In this document: piece after piece, positions 11,351-24,839 of the stretch
Position numbering within the stretch: position 1 is the first letter of the stretch
How the letters are laid out: every line of letters starts with the position of its first letter
Assembly: GCA_002633005.1 (NCBI GenBank)
Contig: NMRA01000540.1
Coordinates: forward strand, 206,119 to 270,118
Direction: 5' to 3'
DNA: 64,000 nucleotides
DNA from: Phoronis australis
Lineage: Eukaryota > Phoronida > Phoronidae
The notes under the pieces: model-generated
Told to the model about the DNA's origin: nothing
The model's database searches: none
The model's input: only the letters and a program-made list of their open reading frames with translations
Program-made: the position numbers and the translations under genes

Positions 11351-13029
11351 TATAGACTATGCAAGAACACTGCTTCACCTGGCAATGAAGCCAAAACAAG
11401 AACAAAAATTTGTTTCCCTGAAACAGATTTCCAACACTGTTAACAGACAACCAAGGTGTCCAATACGGAAATGAAGAGACTGTGGATGCTGAGGATTTGT
11501 CCACTGCGTAAAAAATTAAAATTCAGTTTCCACAACAACTTCGATAAATCTCAGCAATTTATGACACAACATGGCCAACAAGTGAAATTCACATTTTCTT
11601 GTTTTTCCATGAAACAAATGTAACCCCTTGTACATGCTTTGCTGTGGCAGGATTTTGAAGAGCTGTGGCAAGTAATGAGAAAATGATCATCTTAGCAATT
11701 ATTTTTGCCCTGAAATGATGAGGTTTTACTGGGATCTGCCTAGGCCTCAAACAGCCGATGGCTTAGATAGATCGTGTAAGAACAAGGCAATATACCAACT
11801 CCCGTGAAAAAATGCACACGTGAAGTTTTCAAAAGTTTTTTTTATACTGCAAAGGTTCCTTGTATACAATTCAGATGTATTCTGCCACAACTGAATAAAT
11901 TATCGTAATTATGTAATCATTGCCATTACTGCTGCCATGAGTATTATAAACATTACCATCTTCATCATCATTATCATTATTTTTAATTATCAACTCTAAC
12001 TTGAGGCCTCCCAGCTACACATGAAGCTGTCATTGTGGACAGCTCAACTCTTTCTTTGTGCAAAGAAGTGGACATTCCTCCAGGACACAAGGAATTAATC
12101 AGGTAACCTCTTTGAGCAAATCTCATTGAAGATTATTTTTAGTTACAAGTATCAAGTCACCATCAGTCTGAGGTAGAGACACATGTTCAAGTGCAAAGGC
12201 ACTGCTCATGAGCAGTCACAAACAATAGATAGACTAGTTACTAAATTGAAAAATCAATTGTTCAGAGTAAATATCACCTGGACATGCTATGTCTAAAATG
12301 GCTTATCGCACGGAGAATTTTACCAAGGATTCTATACACTTACTTGATTTTGAAAAAATTGTGAAATTTTTACATATCTTAAATCGTCCAAACATCGGAC
12401 AAAAAACTCTAGCTAATTTTCAAAATCAAATTCAGAGCAATTTTTTTAACCTGGTTTCAATCGCAATTTTCACTGTAATTTTGGCAAAAACAGACATATT
12501 TAGACGAAATTAGTCAACAATTTGATCAACTTCCTGTACTCTTTGCTCTATAAATTGTCCAAAAATTGAACATTCTCAAATACAGCCCTCCATCCACATG
12601 CCTGTAAGTCACAACCAGAACATTGTCTGCATTCCACTACACTTTTTAATTACACTTTTGCACATAAAATGACTTACACAACATCAAGTCCCTGGTACTT
12701 AACGCACATTACCTGCATCGCCCAGGCAACACCGACTTTTCAAACAGGGTAAAAACTCACCTTGGGATGAAATATGACGGCCAATTAAAATCTAATATAC
12801 CATTTTTATACAAGATCTCCAGCATCAAATTCCCACCCTTCCGAGTTCAAACTCTCTAGCATGGCTGCAAAAGTATATTTTGAAAATATGTTGATATTCA
12901 CAGCCTTAAAAACAAAAATAAGAACAATTTTGGCAATTGCTTTTGCCGCATTGGCAAGATTATGTTGGAAGAGAGAAACACCCTAATACAGTTAGTTTTT
13001 CAACCCTTGAGCATTAAGCCTTATAAATG
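11351..13029. other. Intronic or intergenic stretch, nothing recognised
   Basis: AT-rich sequence. The reading frame at 12289-12513 has no known motif. A short tat/cat-rich tract lies near 11945-11990. Confidence 0.5.
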
Positions 13030-13434
13030 TAGTAAAGTGGAGCCCGCTTTATGTCATACCCTCAGCTTGTGCATAAATTATAGCAAGCGGGATATTCCAT
13101 AGGCAGCAACATTAAGCTATAGTAAGTGGACAGTCTAGCGAATATGGCAACCAAACAGGAAAGGACTGATTTTCACCCCAGATAAGACAATTGAATTGGA
13201 GATGAATTAGAGTTGGGTTTTAGAGATAGACAAGGTCTGCATGTTAATAAGCAAGAGGGATAATTTGTTTTGGAGATTTTTTAATGACAATGATTGGAAA
13301 TATGACAATAAATCATGATATTAAGTGGATAATTTTAAATGGATTTGATAGGAAATGATTGGGTTTAATGGCAGTTCATGACAACTGGATATTCTATCAA
13401 ATCTGGTATTACAGTAAGTGGGCTCCACTCTACT
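13030..13434. mobile_element. Non-autonomous DNA element with 25-bp terminal inverted repeats (pogo/Tigger-like ends)
   Basis: The left terminus agtaaagtggagcccgcttt faces a right terminus whose reverse complement reads agtagagtggagcccactta. The body is about 400 bp without a transposase. Ends of the form CAGTrGAG..cccgCTTAT are known from pogo/Tigger-type transposons, which is the basis of the suggestion. A possible TA precedes the left end, but a TA target duplication is not clear on the right. Confidence 0.65.
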
Positions 13435-16400
13435 CCTGAACATAACAACAACACGTAACAAGTATGAGCTTACAGAAGTATGAAATTTTTTCACAATTTC
13501 CGACAAAAAAATTGTCCAATTTCCCCCTTTTTCATTGTTCAAATGCTTTTAACATTGTCGCGAACGATCACCTTTTTTCAAAACATTATGGATCTGATGG
13601 CAGCTTGGCACAGAACTTCACCACGGGAAAGCATTTTTATGGTGAGGCATGGCTTTCATGGAGAAGTAAAAAATAAAACTTCATAAACTTCATGCAAGCC
13701 AAATTGTGTCTTAAATTGGAAAGACGTTACAGTACCAGAATATATACTAGTAGTTTAGTGTTCTCCACATTCAAAAATTCAAACAGGTTGCATTTTCAAC
13801 CATTTCAAACAATGCGCAGCGTGTGCATATCGTAGCGAAAATTTATACTATTATGTTCAAAATGCTATTTTAACAGGTCAGAGGCAAAATCAAATAGGTC
13901 GCGGCGACCTGCTAAAATGGATCATAGAGAATACTGTACTGTGTTTCTGGGACACAAGAAGTCTGGAGACACTAGGCGAGTTCTGATTAGCATCTATTTC
14001 AAACAAGTTTTTTTTTCAGATTCAAGAAAAGGACACCGAAAGCTGTCGGACAAGCAGTTGCTAGTCCTATGCAGTGCTCACCATCTTTGAAAATCATAGT
14101 TTTGGCAAATGTTTTGGCATGAAATCTTTGCTAGGCGTATCATCAACTCACCAAATGGGGCATTTCTACAAGCTTCCCAAGTTAGTCCCAGCTTTGTTTT
14201 CATTACTTATACACAGCACCATGGATGCAATATGGAGTTCACTTGCTTCAACCAGATAACTCACTGACGCTAACTACTCCGAGGTAAAATTTCGAGACTT
14301 CTGGCATTATTATTTTGAATGGCGGCACATGTGAATTTGGCTGCTTCGATGTTTTGAGCATCACTTTGAGCACACCAATGTCAAAAATTGCCAAATGTAA
14401 TAAAGGGACAGGTTTACTGACTTGGATACCTGTATTACCATAACAAACCTAGTGCAGTGTTCCATTTCAACAATTATATTCAATAGAGCTACTTACAGCT
14501 TTTCATTCCGTGTTGTTAAGCTGACACAATATGGCACCAAACAGCTGAATCATCTATAATTTCAGTTGAGTTTAAATTTAAATCGCATTCACATATTTTG
14601 CCTCAGTAATGGTGAGCCTGTCTTGACATCCTAATATGGCATACATCTAAATACAAGTTCTTGGACTGAATGAAGGCTTTAAAGATGGCTGTTATATTTC
14701 AGACGACAGAATTTCCATAATTTGATTCAAGCCAATTTCCTCCTTTTCAAAATTACAGGAGAAGCCCTAAATTACAACAAAACGTACATAATCAATTCCC
14801 CAACCTGCCCAAAGGATTTTTTACCATTTGCATATTGTACAACAGCGCCTTCAAGCTGTTTTCTGTATTTCAAGAGATGAAGCTCAGATTACATTACAGC
14901 CATGGGCACCTAATCAATAGCAAATAAAGAAAGAGCCCAATCTAATCCTGAACACCACTGCCCAAGACAATGGATCACTAGTACTACTCTGTCACAGAGA
15001 CAGATGTTTAACAAGAGGAGACGGAAATACAGAAATAAGACCATTCTCAATTTGCTGTCTTAGCATCATAAGAAATTCCTCTTACAATAGGAAAATCAAT
15101 ATAACAGACACGTTTACTATTATGTAGTTGAGGTATCAGTATGATGTATTTCGAGCATGCCATATGATCACCGATGTCTCACAAAGTTCTGCTTTCGTGA
15201 CAGTTCTGTTTAAGTGACAGTTAACTTATGTTTCCGTGACAGTTCTGTTTAAGTGACAATTCTGTTTCAATGACAGTTATGTTTCTTATTTCTACTTGAC
15301 AATTCCTCAAAAAGAAATTGCTCACCATATCTTCAGCAATCAACACTTAGCTTAACGCCAAGTCACATTTGGCAACCTGGAACAAATCTGATGTCGCCAA
15401 ACAAAATCTGGGATCATCAAAACTGAAAATCCTAGGTCGCCAAATGAAAATCTCGGTATATCAGATTGCCAATTCAGCCAGTCAATTAAAAAAAACTCAA
15501 AAATGAAAAAATAAAAAGGTTGCATGGATGCAACGACTTGCATTCTCAGTGGTACACTCATTCTATAACTACATTCCTCCTGCAAACAACAAACTATTGA
15601 ACGCAGACGTACTTCACCGATCTTGCCCGGCTATAAACGAACAATTCCGACTTCCATATGCTTTTCTCCACTTATCTCGCACAAGCATAATTGTAAATTT
15701 CATGCATTTTGGAAAGCTTATTACCTGAGCTGCTACTAACAAAGACTATTCTGTAGCAACAATGTAACTACAAACCATGATAGTAGTGCATGATACATCG
15801 TATATCAGTAATATTCATTGCATTAATACAAAATATGGAAATGATAAATGTCGAAACATGTTGAAACGGTGCATATACAGTTCAAACAAATATGGTAACT
15901 GCAAGGCAGATGAGAAGAGAGAAACACTTGATGACTAAGCCAATAAGAACACCACAGAAGTGCCTCCTTGTATTAACTCTGGCTGTGCTATGAATAACAC
16001 AGCCAAGTCAGAAGAAAAGACAGTCATGAGTTGATTCAAATATTGTGCAATACCTTGTGAGGAGAAGACCAAGTCAATAAACTAAGGTGAAAGAAGCCCA
16101 ATCCTTTAGACAGACATTGAGACAGGCAAATCAGAAAGGGGATGTTGTTAAAGCCTTAACCAAGGTGCGCTCTGACTACAGAATGTTTGTCCTTTGAAGT
16201 ATCAAGGGGACTAGGCAGAGCAGTGCTGGCAGCATTAATAACGGACCTTACTTGTTCACATTACATTTTCGCTGCTAGAGCAAAGCGGCAGCACTTTACC
16301 CAATAGCAGCGCCTTAAAGTAGGACTACGTGGGAGGTTGATACAACGAAAACAAGGGTCACAGAAAACAATCACACAAAAATGAAAACAAAAGGAAGCGA

Positions 16401-18342
16401 ATCCGGCCAAATTCGGGCAGATCCCATCACCCACTGTGACTAGTTAACTTAACAGGAAACGGTTTTCTAAATACAAAAATACCACCTCCCGTAAGGTAAA
16501 GTTTCTCAAAGCCCTCGGCCAGGTACTAGTCTGTTTTCTAAAACATGGCTAAAAAAGCGAGTCAACTGCATGAAACGCTTCAGACTGGCGAAAAAATTTG
16601 TACCGATTCTCAAATCAGAAACTGGATCCTGGGCCGTGGACTACAGCAATGGAATCGGAAGTGCTACTTACCACCAGGTGGAACNACCACCACAACAAAA
16701 CTAGATGTAGGCTGTAAAAATGGGTCTGACCTTGAAACAGGTGGCAGCAGAGATGGGAGAGCATGCAGGCAGCGAGTGGATAAGGCACTCAGAGTAGCAC
16801 TGGGGATATTGCAGTTTTGTAATTAAGGACGCCATCGGGCCTGAAGCCATTTGCGACCGACTTCAACTTTATATTGGAACACTTAAGCTTAGCAATGTCA
16901 TTGACACTGCTGGTTGGGCAAAAAGGTAATTCAAAACAGTAGTGTCTAGACCTTTTGGGGACGAATTAAAAGCAAGGTGAACAATGAGTGTCCAATGCGC
17001 CTGAATTACCAATTGGTCTCTAGACAGGTGACTCAACAGGTACTCTTACACATAACTATGAAGCCCAGAGTAAAATCCACAGCTGACAAATGAAGGGATA
17101 GTGTGGGAGGGGAAATTCAAATGGCAAAACTTCAAGATAGATCCAGGCAAAGATTGAATGACTAAGAAATCTTGTACAAATAATTCTAAAACAGTTAATT
17201 TAATCTACACTAATCTTAACTAACCACTGTCGATTATCTGTAGGTTGGACCTTTGACACTTCCAAAGAGGGCAGAAATGCAAGAACGCACTAATCATGTC
17301 CTAAGCTACCAAAGGGTTGCATTCGTGGTTCGCCAATGAAGAATTCTGGGTGGAACTGGAGATAGTATAGCAGTCAATTTGCAAAGCAATCATTTTGAAA
17401 AACTTGGTTAGCTGTCGACTTCTGCTAACAAGTAGGATGAAGTGGCAGCAAGATCTTTGTCTTGCTTATAAAATGTGCAAATGTCTATTTATCGCAAAAG
17501 TGTATGTTAAAATTTGAACACTGACACTACATCCAAAATACTATAATATGGGTTCCTACTTGAATTCTCCAATAGTCTGTTTCTCAGTGTTTCTTGACTT
17601 TCAAGCAAAAAGCAGTCTTTGGCTCACCAGGCTCAGCTCGTTTCATTAAAACATGCCAAGACTGAAACCATAGTCTGCTCGAGTAAACTAAAAACTGTGC
17701 TTCATACCGACATTATTGGCCATAAAATCTTATTTTTGTGATCAGCACCAGTCTCGGTCAAATGCTGTGATGGCTTAGAAAATCCCACTTAATAAATGGC
17801 AGAAAGCGAATTTGACTGGTAATGTCGCCGGCCTTCATGTCAGCAAATATCTGGTGGATAATGGTGGTCATTGGCGATTTGTAATGAAATCACAAAAACA
17901 TACCAAATTCCATCGGCCTATAACTCCTGTTAAAGCTGATAACTTCAAAAGTCTCATGTTAAGTGCCCGAGCCTCGTATTTATTCTAAATTCAACATAAA
18001 TTGTTGCTGAACTTCAGTGCAAAGGCAGTATTCACAATACGCTCAACTTAAGACCGTGAATCACCAGGACTTATCATGCCCTGAATGTACATACCAGAGT
18101 CACATAGGTTACACGTCCAAGTTCACTTTACAGCCACCTCCAAAATATCCAAATTTTCAATATCAACACCCACCCCCACCCCAAATTAAAAAATGGTCAA
18201 GTGTTCGGCTAGTGTCTTCATCTTGAATTCCATAATTTAAGCGCTGTAAGTTGGCCCTAATAAGCATAGTAACGGCATAAAAATGACACCGTGGCACACC
18301 GAAATGTCAACTAATTAAAACTGGGGTAGATTACGAACTAGT
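13435..18342. other. Long stretch without a supported gene
   Basis: No recognisable protein motif or convincing splice pattern was found. A short imperfect tandem repeat (gtgacagttctgttt) lies at 15197-15282. A single n occurs at 16685 within a cca/ggt-rich spot. The frame at 16545-16826 crosses that n and shows no domain. Confidence 0.5.
15197..15282. repeat. Short tandem repeat, units near gtgacagttctgttt
   Basis: At least four imperfect units (gtgacagttctgtttaa, gtgacagttaacttatgttt and similar) lie head to tail. Confidence 0.75.
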
Positions 18343-19033
18343 GTAAATAATAAAATGTCAGCAACATTAAAAATATGTTGATCACTCCAAAGGGACCATT
18401 GAGAGACAGATCCAAAAAAGGAGACAGTATTGTAACACCGTAAGTGTTGTTTGAAACAATTTCATTTTAAGGATATGTAGGACCCTATGAAAATGATCAA
18501 AACTCTGCGCTTTACACTGTTCTCCAAATCTCTTGAGTTAGGAATTGTTTTTAACACGTTCCACTATAACATGAAGGTATCAAAAATACGACTTTTTACG
18601 ATTTACATGTAAAGTCTTTTGAGTCGCATAACACAAAATGATTTTAGAAAACTGTAACAGTGTGTTCGATATCCCATCTNGTAAATAATAAAATGTCAGC
18701 AACATTAAAAATATGTTGATCACTCCAAAGGGACCATTGAGAGACAGATCCAAAAAAGGAGAATGCGAGACAATATTGTAACGCCGTAAGTGTTGTTTCA
18801 ATTGTTTAAAACAATTTCATTTTAAGGATATGTAGGACCCTATGAAAATGATCAAAACTCTGCGCTTTACACTGTTCTCCAAATCTCTTGAGTTAGGAAT
18901 TGTTTTTAACACGTTCCACTATAACATGAAGGTATCAAAAATACGACTTTTTACGATTTACATGTAAAGTCTTTTGAGTCGCATAACACAAAATGATTTT
19001 AGAAAACTGTAACAGTGTGTTCGATATCCCATC
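18343..19033. repeat. Direct duplication of about 340-350 bp joined at a single n (18680)
   Basis: 18343-18679 and 18681-19033 align end to end, both starting gtaaataataaaatgtcag and ending cgatatcccatct. The second copy carries two small insertions totalling 16 bp and several substitutions. The junction is one n. This fits two diverged haplotype ends placed side by side in the assembly; a real tandem duplication is less likely. Confidence 0.9.
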
Positions 19034-21224
19034 TTGAACATTTATTATCAAGTAAAATTTGATCATGCAATTGATATCATAGTTTTGCACTTTTCTTTTT
19101 TGCCAAATTTTGCTAAAAAAGACATGCTCACGCAGGACTCTCAATCCCTCGATTCTGAGACTGAATATCTGCACTATTCCACCCTGAAAAATATTAAAAA
19201 ATCATGCGAAATTCCCCTCACCAGGCCCAAAATTCCCCTCAAGTGATTGAAAACTCCCACGAGGTTTGAATCACTTGAAACCCATGCATGCCACGATTTG
19301 AAAAAGCACAAAAGTTAGTTTTCGATATTTGACGCAGAGCCTATGATATTTGAGGCAGAGCCTATGAGTGGTTGCAACAAGAAGGAGGATGCAATTGATG
19401 GTGATCCAGAGGTAGAATTTCCCCAATCCCAAAAAATTCCCCTCTCAAAAGGCATAGGCACCTTTTTTCCCAGATGAACAAAAACTCTGTCATGTGACCC
19501 AATTAATAACCGATTGTTAAAAAGTCAAAGGTTAAGTTCCACAGGCTTTGTACTTTCAGAAATAATACACTTTACTGAGTCAGGGCTTGGAATGACCAAT
19601 GACAAAAAACGCGGAAACTTTTACGGCCCAAATCACGCGCGCTATCCAGCCTTGAAATGGTCAATGTGAACCTTTCCGCGACAAAGATCGGGAGGACTAA
19701 AAAAAACAACAAAAAAACGTTATTTGTCGCCGCGGTTTACAATAACACGACACGCCATTGAAAATCCCACCACGCTATCCCAGATGCCCCGGCAATGTTG
19801 ACAATGTACGTTCCTCCGAAACATAAAGAGCAACTTCCGCTTTTCGAGGTGAACGTCGTCTGCATGACTTCTGACAGAGACAGACCAATGTTCTCAAACC
19901 CATTATATATGAAATCAATTGAATTGCTTAAGATATATTTACCAGGGTTCAGTAGGCAATTTTCCTTTGTTTTAAGAATGCTGGTGCATACTTTTGCTCT
20001 ACATTGCCAGTATTAACTATCCAACACCACGTATTGCAGGTATAACCTCGCTGATATGCAGAGAAAAACTTACGGTGCACATAACCATAAAATCCAGCCA
20101 TCTTTAGGTATCATTGGAATTCATCCAACACTGATAACCCTGGCAGAAAACAACAGTATGCCAAATGAATCCAATTATCACTCCACCAGGCTTTTAAACA
20201 AAACACGTCATTCCAACTGATCAGACAACAGGCACTATGTCCGTCTGATGGGATCTCCTTAAATTTCCAGCAAGGACAGCAAGATATTTGTTGGAGAAAA
20301 GTTGAATCTTTCTGGTAGCAGAACAAGCGTTAAACTGGACACCGTATCTCAAGAGGAAATAACCATAAATAAACGTGAAAATCATTGCCGATTCATGACC
20401 CTACCCTTGCATAAGGTTGTTACGTAACTTAACCGGGGAAAGATGAACGAGTGCGCGGGCGATGACCCTCGCTGATCCCAGCGTGAAATTTTGTTTACGG
20501 CGACGCCCGCTCCCCAAGAAGCGGGGAAACACGGAGCGGAGAATGACAGGTGAATATTGACAATCGTTCGACTAGTGCACACTACTGAGACGGGATCGCA
20601 CTCTAATTTTCAAGAACATAATTTCAATCCATGCGCACGATTTCAACAAATGCAAAGACGCCATCTTGTTTTCAATGCATTACATTTTCGAATCTGCAAA
20701 TGAACGATCGTGAGATTCTAGGCAACTTACCCAGTCTGGATCTATCCATTTTTCATTTCAGATAATAAATGCAATAATCGGTACCCTTATGGTCACTAAA
20801 TTCAACCGATAAGCTCGCCGAAGACAACGTATTCAGAAGCGTAGGTTTTAGATCCTTGACCCAACTATGCACTTTTAATACCACGCTACTTATGTGGTCG
20901 AGTTTGCTTGTGACATGTTATTGCTCACTCCCTTCGTAAGCTCGATTTACACTAAACGAACAAATTGCAAACTGTTGTTTTCAAGGACTGGTACAAAGGA
21001 GTACATTTTTGAGAAATTTGAAAATTGTCATTCTTTTTATTTTTTAACAATACTGAATAAGGTAGTGGCTCTGAGGTCAGGGGTCATTTGAGGTGAGTGG
21101 ATTCAAGCGCCATCTACCATTTGATGTGATACACCACGAAACTTCTGAGAGAGAGTGGGGAGTGANGAGGGGGAGAGGGAGAGGATCAAAGAGGTAGAAG
21201 AAAAAACAGTCGGTGTCCCCAGAA
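19034..21224. other. Possible upstream region of RXR; no exon proven
   Basis: The segment 19600-20700 is richer in CpG than its surroundings (for example cgccgcggtttac near 19730 and gaagcggggaaac near 20520). That is a plausible place for a promoter or first exon of the minus-strand RXR gene. I could not identify an exon with an initiator Met and a phase-1 donor that would join to 3522. A purine-rich low-complexity tract with an n lies at 21145-21205. Confidence 0.35.
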
Positions 21225-22645
21225 AATTTGTTTTTTAATGTTTATTACGAAATCTTCAATACAATGAATATACATTGCCCAGAAAGCGCCGAGAGGCATT
21301 ATATCTGGGTTTAATAAATACAAAGAAATTTATATACAATTATTATACACAAATACATAAATTAAAAAACTGATGTTATGATTACCTTGACATATGATTA
21401 CGAATGTAAATAAATAATGTTCATACACAATAAGTTATTTTACATGTATACTGTCCACTCACACAAAGAGATTTAATATTATAAAGAAATTTTGACATTG
21501 CTCACATCTCGAATAAAACCTTATTTTCATTTGGGTGGAGTTCGTGACATCCATAGAGAAAAAAATGTTGTTCATTTGAGGAATATCAGAATATTTTTTG
21601 TAAACACTGGGGTATTGTTCGAGTGTCTGGAAAAGCTGTGCCCTCTGCTCCCTGCATACCTCACAAGCAAAGAAAACATGAGCATTTGTCTGAGTGTCTC
21701 CACGGGAACACAGTGGCAAAATATTATTAAAATTATGTCTAAATTTCTCGTTGTTTAGGAATAGACCGCATCTTGATCTGTATAGGATTATTTCCTAGTT
21801 GCGAGGTAGTTGGAATGATGTCAATGGGACTGGCAAGTCTTGAGTACCGGTATGCAATTTAAAGTTATTTGTGAGAGTGACGGTTGAAGTGCTTTCTTTT
21901 ATTTTGGATGGTAAAGATTCCAGATGTCAATGCAAGTTAATATCGTAGATCTCCTGAAGGCTTGGCTGAGAGAAGATGGAATAGTGTATACATTACTTTT
22001 CCACAGTCCTGGTCTGGTGTTAATTCTTTTGTAGGAGTCAAAGAGGATTTTGTTTGAATAATTGTTTATGTTGTTTAAGACTTCGAATGTATTCATGGAC
22101 AGGTGGAGTTTACGAAGGGTTGATAGTTTGCTCCAGTTGAGACTATTTAGAACCTTGATTGTGTTGGGTGCTTTGTGTGCTCCTGCTATTGCTAAAGCTG
22201 CTTGGTATTGTAGTCTTTCTAATTGAAGAAGTATGCCAGCGTTTGCAGATTGGTAGATTATGTCACAGTAATCTAGATGTGGAAGTACAAAAGACTTGAA
22301 CAGTTTCAAGATGCATGGAGCTTATGGTCTAGTAGCAATCCAAGGTGTTTGTATGTGAACTTATTGGGAATAACTTCCCCGTTTAGTGATAATTCCAGCG
22401 TTGGGTTTGTTTGGAAATGAGTGTTATTAGAAAATATATAATCAGCAATTTTTCAAGTTTAAATTTATCTTACATTTGAAAGACCGTCATAAAACTTGTT
22501 TCGATCAGTTTGCAGGAGTCATGGGTATGTTTCTTTGAGAATAGTTAGAAAATTGCAGAGTCATCAGCATATAAGAATGTTTTAGAGTTTATTGTGTCTG
22601 GAAGATCATTGATGTACAGTAAAAAGAGTGCGCTACCCTGTGATC
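21225..22645 (-). mobile_element. Non-LTR retrotransposon (LINE), 3' half, decayed
   Basis: Reading right to left on the minus strand, 22640-22555 encodes FLLYINDLP and then FLYADDSAIF, the reverse transcriptase catalytic YADD motif. 22420-22320 gives NPTLELSLNGE and KFTYKHLGLLLDHKL. A 136-codon frame at 22309-21899 reads LFKSFVLPHLDYCDIIYQS onward (thumb and C-terminal region). 21800-21459 gives RCGLFLNNEKFRHNF and LCSRGDTQTNAHVFFACE with R..LF, the cysteine-bearing tail common in LINE ORF2 proteins. Frameshifts and stops separate these parts and the 5' half is absent, so it is a dead, truncated copy. The 3' tail has aataaa-like sequence near 21240. Confidence 0.9.
21899..22309 (-). pseudogene. 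LINE reverse transcriptase C-terminal fragment
   Basis: This 136-codon open frame is the longest intact piece of the LINE copy. It starts inside the protein: the Met is internal, and the upstream frame carries the YADD motif after a frameshift. LFKSFVLPHLDYC and LERLQYQAALAIAGA match the region after the catalytic core in many CR1, L2 and related LINEs. It ends in IWNLYHPK and a stop, and the remaining tail is in another frame downstream. Confidence 0.88.
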
Positions 22646-24684
22646 GTAACACCACTAACCTTTGTCAGTTAATTCTTTCGATTAAAAGCAGCAGACATTT
22701 TTGTTGAAGAAAATACAAAAGTTTGTGAAAACTCTTAAAATCTTGTCTATTTCCATGTCTAAACAACTCGTAACCAATCAAAAATGTTTGCGGATAAAGG
22801 AGAAACGAGTTTTCTAATAATAAGATTTGGATTTTCATGTTCTTGATAAGCATACAAAGTTGCCGCTCAATATCACTGGGATGAACAACGGAAGGCCAAA
22901 AGGGTTTGTCCTATTGGCAAAATAAAAACACTTAACGTTAAAGACGTAGCACGAGAAACAAAATCCAATGTCTTCAGGTCTCAGAGACTAGTCTCCAAAG
23001 TCGTAAATCAACTCGAAAACTGAACAATTGCATTTCATACCTCGAGTAAACCTACAAATTTGTACTCGAAGGGCAGCAACAGGACCCTGGGCGTAAGAAT
23101 TCGTGTGATCGTAAAGTTAAGCTGATACGTTGTGACCTAATGATTGTTTCGTAGTTGACATAATGAAATCTTGTGAAATTGAAATGCATGCATAGACACT
23201 GGTAATACGTGTAAGGCATTTTAAACGTGAGTTAATATGCGAACAATTTCATGAATTTGCGTAAAACAGTGTTTTAAAGTAAACTTAAGGCTCCGGATAT
23301 TGGTGTGTCACATATTTTGTTTAAATTCTCTATTTGGCTCGTGGAATGTAATAACGAATCTAGCGAATAATTTAGGGTCTTATTATTCATCGAGAAGTAC
23401 TGCATGTACTTGTATTTAATTTGCAACATAATTTCAAGCATTTATTTGATTTCTCAGTTGAAAACTTTTGAATTTCCTCTGGTTTTACCCCTTGAACTTC
23501 ATTCCGAACATTATTCACTTCTTAAGGCCCATTGAACTAGTAACTAGTCTTTTTCATCATTTATGAAAACATTAAAAACAATTTTTAATACTCCGTAAGT
23601 GAAGTGTTACACATGACACTCCTACAAGTTACATAAAACTTCAAAAGTGAGTTTAGGCAATGCGTTGTCAAATCAAGTCTCTTAGAAATGTTTCACAAGG
23701 ACAAGATTATACGCAAAGACTGTCTGCGTGATACGCTTTTGTCGAGGACAATGCACGACTCTTATCCACAGCAAGGTATGCGCCTGTGTAAAAGACACCT
23801 GCCCATACGAAATAGTCCCTTGAGTAAAGAATTTCATAAAAAACACATAACTGGCTTTCAAAAGGTTTTTGGACATAGGAGAATGTTGGGTGGATTACGT
23901 TTGACATCTCCATTCCAAAATAAAATTACTGGTTTTTCTCTTGTCAACAGGCTCTTTCGCCAAAAATGGTTGTCTAAATGAAAACTGATAAGTAAAATAT
24001 GATGACAATTGTCAGCTTGGCATCAACATTAACTGATAAGGGCCGTCAATGTTGATACTTATTGCAGAAAGTGGTATTTTGAAGTTTTTTCTAGGAGTTG
24101 AAACAAAGGGGGCAACCCGATCGCAGATATCGAGGAGTTTTCAACGGTAAAAATGACGCCGATGTGGAGAATAATTCAAACAACAGTGTCATTTGATTTC
24201 TGCAGTGGATATTGTGTTTGATTTGGTCGGACACAGCGGTTGAAAGTGGAGGGATCATTATGTGGCGCGTGCGAAGACGATAAGACGAGTCTAACTGTGC
24301 AAACGAAATAATTGTTGGTCGTCTTTCTACAGGAGTCAGCTGAGCCGTTTTCTTAATGTTTGTGTTTTGGAAAAGAAATTTTGCGATTCTTGGAATATGA
24401 AAAACACGATTAGTTTCCAGTGGCATTTATATTTTAAAATTATCGCATTTCAATTTGATAAAATCAAGTTAGTTGGTATTATGAATATTACTAGGTACTA
24501 ACTAAAACAAACATTCGACTTTCGACAGAAAAAATCGTCGTGAATATAAATAGATGAGGCAGGTGTATATTTACATTTCCGTAAGTATCGATAAAAATAT
24601 CGTTAAAAAGCTGTTTCACTAAGTCAAGGTACAGTAAATATCGGATCTTCAGTAGATAACTCTCAATCTCGTTCTTAACCTTTT
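22646..24684. other. No gene supported
   Basis: A 111-codon minus-strand frame at 24091-24426 (MPLETNRVFHIPRIAK...) stands out by length only. It has no recognisable domain, signal peptide or splice partner, and I leave it as uncertain. The rest is AT-rich sequence without features. Confidence 0.45.
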
Positions 24685-24839
24685 TCAGTCTTATCTGTGT
24701 AATTCGGTATTAGCCCTTCATTGTCACAAACTTGGTAAATAGCAGATTGATTAGAGACAACGAGCGAGTACACAAAGTAATGTCTTCAACCAAGTTTGTT
24801 ACAACGAAGGGCTGCCACCGAATTACAGACGAGACTGAT
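24685..24839. mobile_element. Small foldback element (about 155 bp) with 50-bp inverted arms
   Basis: tctgtgtaattcggtattag on the left pairs with the reverse complement of the right arm, tctgtaattcggtggcag. The match runs through agcccttc.ttgt.acaaac to about 24735. The spacer is about 55 bp. This is the form of a very short MITE; no coding capacity. Confidence 0.8.

Noticed and set aside
21899-22309. Domesticated reverse transcriptase gene
   Set aside because: The frame is only the C-terminal part of ORF2, with frameshifts before and after it, as expected for a dead LINE copy. Coordinates are given in minus-strand order.
24091-24426. 111-codon minus-strand frame as a gene
   Set aside because: No domain, signal, splice context or paralog. 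Such lengths arise by chance in 64 kb.
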